From the NCBI GenBank assembly GCA_947492235.1, contig CANLLZ010000001.1, positions 434,001 to 498,000 of the forward strand: DNA of 64,000 bases. Reading direction: 5' to 3'. Shown here one piece after another: positions 61,460 to 64,000 of this stretch. The notes under the pieces were generated by a model. It saw nothing but the letters and a program-made list of their open reading frames with translations, did no database searches and had not been told where the DNA came from. This stretch comes from an uncultured Altererythrobacter sp. (lineage in GTDB: Bacteria > Pseudomonadota > Alphaproteobacteria > Sphingomonadales > Sphingomonadaceae). The position numbers and the translations under genes are program-made. Numbering within the stretch: the first letter of the stretch is position 1; each line of letters opens with the position of its first letter.

Positions 61460-63568
61460 TCAGCCGACCGCGAGCGCTGCGAGCAGCAGCAGAGCGACGA
61501 TGTTGGTGATCTTGATCATCGGGTTCACAGCCGGGCCGGCGGTATCCTTGTAAGGATCGCCAACCGTATCGCCGGTCACCGCAGCCTTGTGGGCTTCGGA
61601 GCCTTTGCCACCGTGATTGCCGTCTTCGATATATTTCTTGGCATTGTCCCATGCACCGCCACCAGCGGTCATGGACAGCGCCACGAAGACACCCGAGACG
61701 ATCACGCCCAGCAGCAACGCACCCAGCGCGGCAAAGCCATTGGCCTGACCCGCCACTGAGGTGATTGCAAAGTAGACCACGATGGGCGCGAACACCGGCA
61801 GCATCGACGGCAGGATCATTTCCTTGATCGCCGCCTTCGTCACCAGATCCACCGTGCGGGCATAGTTGGGACGGCTGGTCCCTTCCATGATGCCGGGGTC
61901 TTTCGCGAACTGGTCACGCACATCGACAACCACGTCACCGGCGGCGCGGCCAACGGCGGTCATGCCCATCGCACCGAACAGGTACGGGAGCAGCGCGCCG
62001 AGCAGCAGGCCGACAATGACATACGGGTTTTCAAGGCTGAAGCTGACCGCGAGATCCGGGAAGAACTCCTTGAGGTCAGCGGTGTAGGCACTGAACAGCA
62101 CCAGAGCAGCCAGACCGGCGGAACCGATGGCATAGCCCTTGGTCACAGCTTTGGTCGTGTTGCCCACAGCATCCAGCGCGTCCGTCTTGTCACGCACGCT
62201 CTGGTCCAGTTCCGACATCTCGGCGATACCGCCAGCATTGTCGGTGACCGGGCCGTATGCATCCAGCGCAACCACCATACCGGCGAGTGCCAGCATCGAC
62301 GTAGCAGCGAAGGCAATGCCCATCAGGCCGGCCAGCTGATACGTCACGATGATGCCAACCACGATAACCAGCGTCGGCAGAGCAGTCGATTCCAGCGAAA
62401 TCGCAAGACCCTGAATGACGTTGGTGCCGTGGCCCGTTTCGGACGACTTGGCGATCGAGCGGACCGGACGGTATTCCGTGCCGGTGTAGTACTCGGTGAT
62501 CCAGATGATCAGGCCGGTTACAGCCAGACCGACCATCATCGACCAGAACAGGTCCATGCCGGTGAAGGTCTGCTCGCCCACGGTGTAGCTGGCGTCCAAG
62601 CCGATGGTGTAGCTGGTAGCCCACCAGATGGCAGGGATGGACAGCACCGCAGTGGTGATGAAGCCCTTGTACAGCGCGCCCATGATGTTCTCGGACTTGC
62701 CGAGACGGACCATGTAGGTGCCGATGATCGAGGTGATGATGCAGACACCGCCAACCAGCAGCGGCAGGCTCATCAAAGCGGTCAGTTCAGGCAGCGCGAG
62801 GCCGGTGAACAGCAGCGCGGTCAGAACCATGGTGGCTCCGACGGTCACGACATAGGTCTCGAACAGGTCGGCAGCCATACCGGCGCAGTCACCCACATTG
62901 TCGCCAACGTTATCGGCGATTGTCGCAGGGTTGCGTGGATCGTCTTCGGGGATGCCTGCTTCGACTTTACCTACCAGATCGGCGCCGACATCTGCGGCCT
63001 TGGTGAAGATGCCGCCGCCCAGACGGGCGAAGATCGAAATCAGTGAAGCACCGAAAGCGAGGCCGACCAGAGCGTCGATAATCTCGCGCTTCTCTTCCAG
63101 CACGGTGAGGTCCAGCCCCATCGAAACCGTCAGCAGGTAGAAGAACCCGGCAATGGACAGCAGCGCGAGGCCCGCGACCAGCATGCCGGTGACGGCACCG
63201 GCGCGGAACGCCACGGTCAGGCCCTGTTGCAGACCGGACTGTGCAGCAGCGGCGGTGCGAACGTTCGAGCGGACCGAGATGTTCATCCCGATAAAGCCCG
63301 CGACGCCCGACAAGACCGCGCCAACCACGAAGCCGGCGGTCGAGATCGGACCGAGGAAGATGAAAACGATGATCGCCACAACCACACCGACGATGCCGAT
63401 GGTGGTGTATTGGCGGCGCAAATAGGCTTGGGCACCCTCTTGGATTGCCCCGGCGATTTCCTGCATTTTCTCATTCCCGGCGCCCGCGCCGAGGACCTGG
63501 CGACTGGTTACAAAGCCGTAGATTACGGCCACCAGTCCCAGAATGATCGAGAGTAAAATTACATTCAC
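61460..63568 (-). CDS. hppA: Membrane-bound H+-pumping pyrophosphatase, K+-independent type
   Basis: 702 residues from GTG 63568 ([16 protein letters not shown]), with ggaggggg upstream; the frame stays open to 63790 but that part is not hydrophobic. Some 16 helices. Pyrophosphate/Mg2+ site [20 protein letters not shown] and [18 protein letters not shown], later [20 protein letters not shown]. Lys and Thr in the GNTTKAxT motif mark the K+-independent subclass. It uses PPi to build a proton gradient. Ends at a strong terminator. Confidence 0.96.
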   Translation of the reverse strand: MNVILLSIILGLVAVIYGFVTSRQVLGAGAGNEKMQEIAGAIQEGAQAYLRRQYTTIGIVGVVVAIIVFIFLGPISTAGFVVGAVLSGVAGFIGMNISVRSNVRTAAAAQSGLQQGLTVAFRAGAVTGMLVAGLALLSIAGFFYLLTVSMGLDLTVLEEKREIIDALVGLAFGASLISIFARLGGGIFTKAADVGADLVGKVEAGIPEDDPRNPATIADNVGDNVGDCAGMAADLFETYVVTVGATMVLTALLFTGLALPELTALMSLPLLVGGVCIITSIIGTYMVRLGKSENIMGALYKGFITTAVLSIPAIWWATSYTIGLDASYTVGEQTFTGMDLFWSMMVGLAVTGLIIWITEYYTGTEYRPVRSIAKSSETGHGTNVIQGLAISLESTALPTLVIVVGIIVTYQLAGLMGIAFAATSMLALAGMVVALDAYGPVTDNAGGIAEMSELDQSVRDKTDALDAVGNTTKAVTKGYAIGSAGLAALVLFSAYTADLKEFFPDLAVSFSLENPYVIVGLLLGALLPYLFGAMGMTAVGRAAGDVVVDVRDQFAKDPGIMEGTSRPNYARTVDLVTKAAIKEMILPSMLPVFAPIVVYFAITSVAGQANGFAALGALLLGVIVSGVFVALSMTAGGGAWDNAKKYIEDGNHGGKGSEAHKAAVTGDTVGDPYKDTAGPAVNPMIKITNIVALLLLAALAVG

Positions 63569-63866
63569 GATTATTCCCCCTCCGTCCGGCCAATTTTTAG
63601 ACCGGCATCCATTATCAATAGTGAAAGGCCCCGCTTTCGCAGGGCCGCTCTGCGCACGCGCTATAGTGGCTGTGAGGGCAGGTGCAAGCTTTCGCTTGGC
63701 CCCGGTCCCCCGCTCAAATCGATAGGCACGCCATTCGGGCTTCTGACGGGACGCTGCGGGACCAGGGCGGCCAATAGCGGCCCAATTCAAGACGCTTTGA
63801 ATTCAGGTCGCTACAGCCCTTCGCCCTTACTTGCGGCGCTTTGTGGTTAAGCGTATGCTAACCATC
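63569..63866. other. Intergenic region upstream of hppA and the last gene
   Basis: 298 bases with no gene. Near its right end GGTTAagcgtatgcTAACC (63845-63863) forms a palindrome that also fits TTAA-N7-cTAAC, one mismatch from a CtrA box. The rest shows nothing I can name; it must contain the hppA promoter. Confidence 0.4.
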
Positions 63867-64000
63867 ATGCAGGTCGCTCTAAAAAAGCTGTTCGCCATCA
63901 TGCCGTTTCTCTTCGGCATCGGATTTATCGCGCCGCTGATTGCGCAAGTCATGGCCCTGTGGGGCTGGGAAGCGCCATTCGGGATGGAACGGATCGTGTT
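63867..64000 (+). CDS. Hypothetical membrane protein, N-terminal fragment
   Basis: Partial: MQVALKKLFAIMPFLFGIGF and on to the window edge, with one or more hydrophobic helices. An ATG at 63855 is in frame but lies inside the palindrome at 63845-63863, so 63867 is preferred. Family not recognised. Confidence 0.5.
   Translation, partial: MQVALKKLFAIMPFLFGIGFIAPLIAQVMALWGWEAPFGMERIV

Overview
The window is about 64 kb of a GC-rich alphaproteobacterial chromosome, most likely from Sphingomonadales (Erythrobacter/Altererythrobacter-like). The assignment is inferred from gene content: a CcrM-type GANTC methyltransferase with GANTC sites in its own promoter, a MipZ-type division ATPase, a split PntAA/PntAB/PntB transhydrogenase, a PurS/PurQ pair, a K+-independent H+-pumping pyrophosphatase, a WS/DGAT acyltransferase and a sphingomonad-style TonB receptor. 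Gene density is high, strands alternate often, and many neighbours overlap by ATGA/TTGA. There is no rRNA, CRISPR array, transposase or integrase. The one RNA gene seen is tRNA-Phe.

1-13 kb: a minus-strand run of DUF1285, CoA pyrophosphatase and the start of the CCA-adding enzyme, then a GNAT protein and a PQQ sugar dehydrogenase lipoprotein. The sugar dehydrogenase shares a CATG start with the divergent rnhB. rnhB leads into an SDR, a Ca2+/Na+ antiporter, ccrM, folP and a PhoD-like phosphatase. A minus-strand set follows: an SDR, a small unknown protein and an atypical NtrC-type regulator.
13-24 kb: a tiny aa3 oxidase subunit IV gene precedes the transhydrogenase genes pntAA, pntAB and pntB, with two small lipoprotein genes inside and after the operon. 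Then come a parallel beta-helix/diheme cytochrome pair, an alpha/beta hydrolase, an Asp/Glu racemase, dgt, an NAD(P)-binding protein and a hairpin-rich gap.
24-39 kb: a lone cpaF, a DMT transporter, glmS, a GGDEF-EAL protein, purQ/purS, a large M16 protease, a lipid kinase, purC, tRNA-Phe, and a yacG / RNase E/G / maf / infA group.
39-52 kb: an alpha/beta hydrolase and a WS/DGAT with a histone H1-like tail, a TonB receptor with a Gly/Pro-rich insertion, an animal-type heme peroxidase, mipZ divergent from uvrC, an outer-membrane beta-barrel and a DEAD-box helicase.
52-64 kb: a visibly AT-richer gene for a ten-helix membrane protein with a cytosolic domain whose layout resembles TIR domains, starting in a run of eight G. 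This is my best candidate for an undescribed system. A copper island follows (CsoR repressor, its operator, CopA, CopB with a triplicated Met/His/Cys repeat), then acyl-CoA thioesterase II, a JmjC-like/GNAT pair, hppA and a partial membrane protein.

Two themes link scattered genes. Cell-cycle control: ccrM and mipZ each have GANTC sites plus a perfect DnaA box upstream. Copper and redox enzymes at the cell envelope: csoR-copA-copB, the diheme cytochrome, the PQQ dehydrogenase, the oxidase subunit and the transhydrogenase. All calls come from reading the sequence without database searches.
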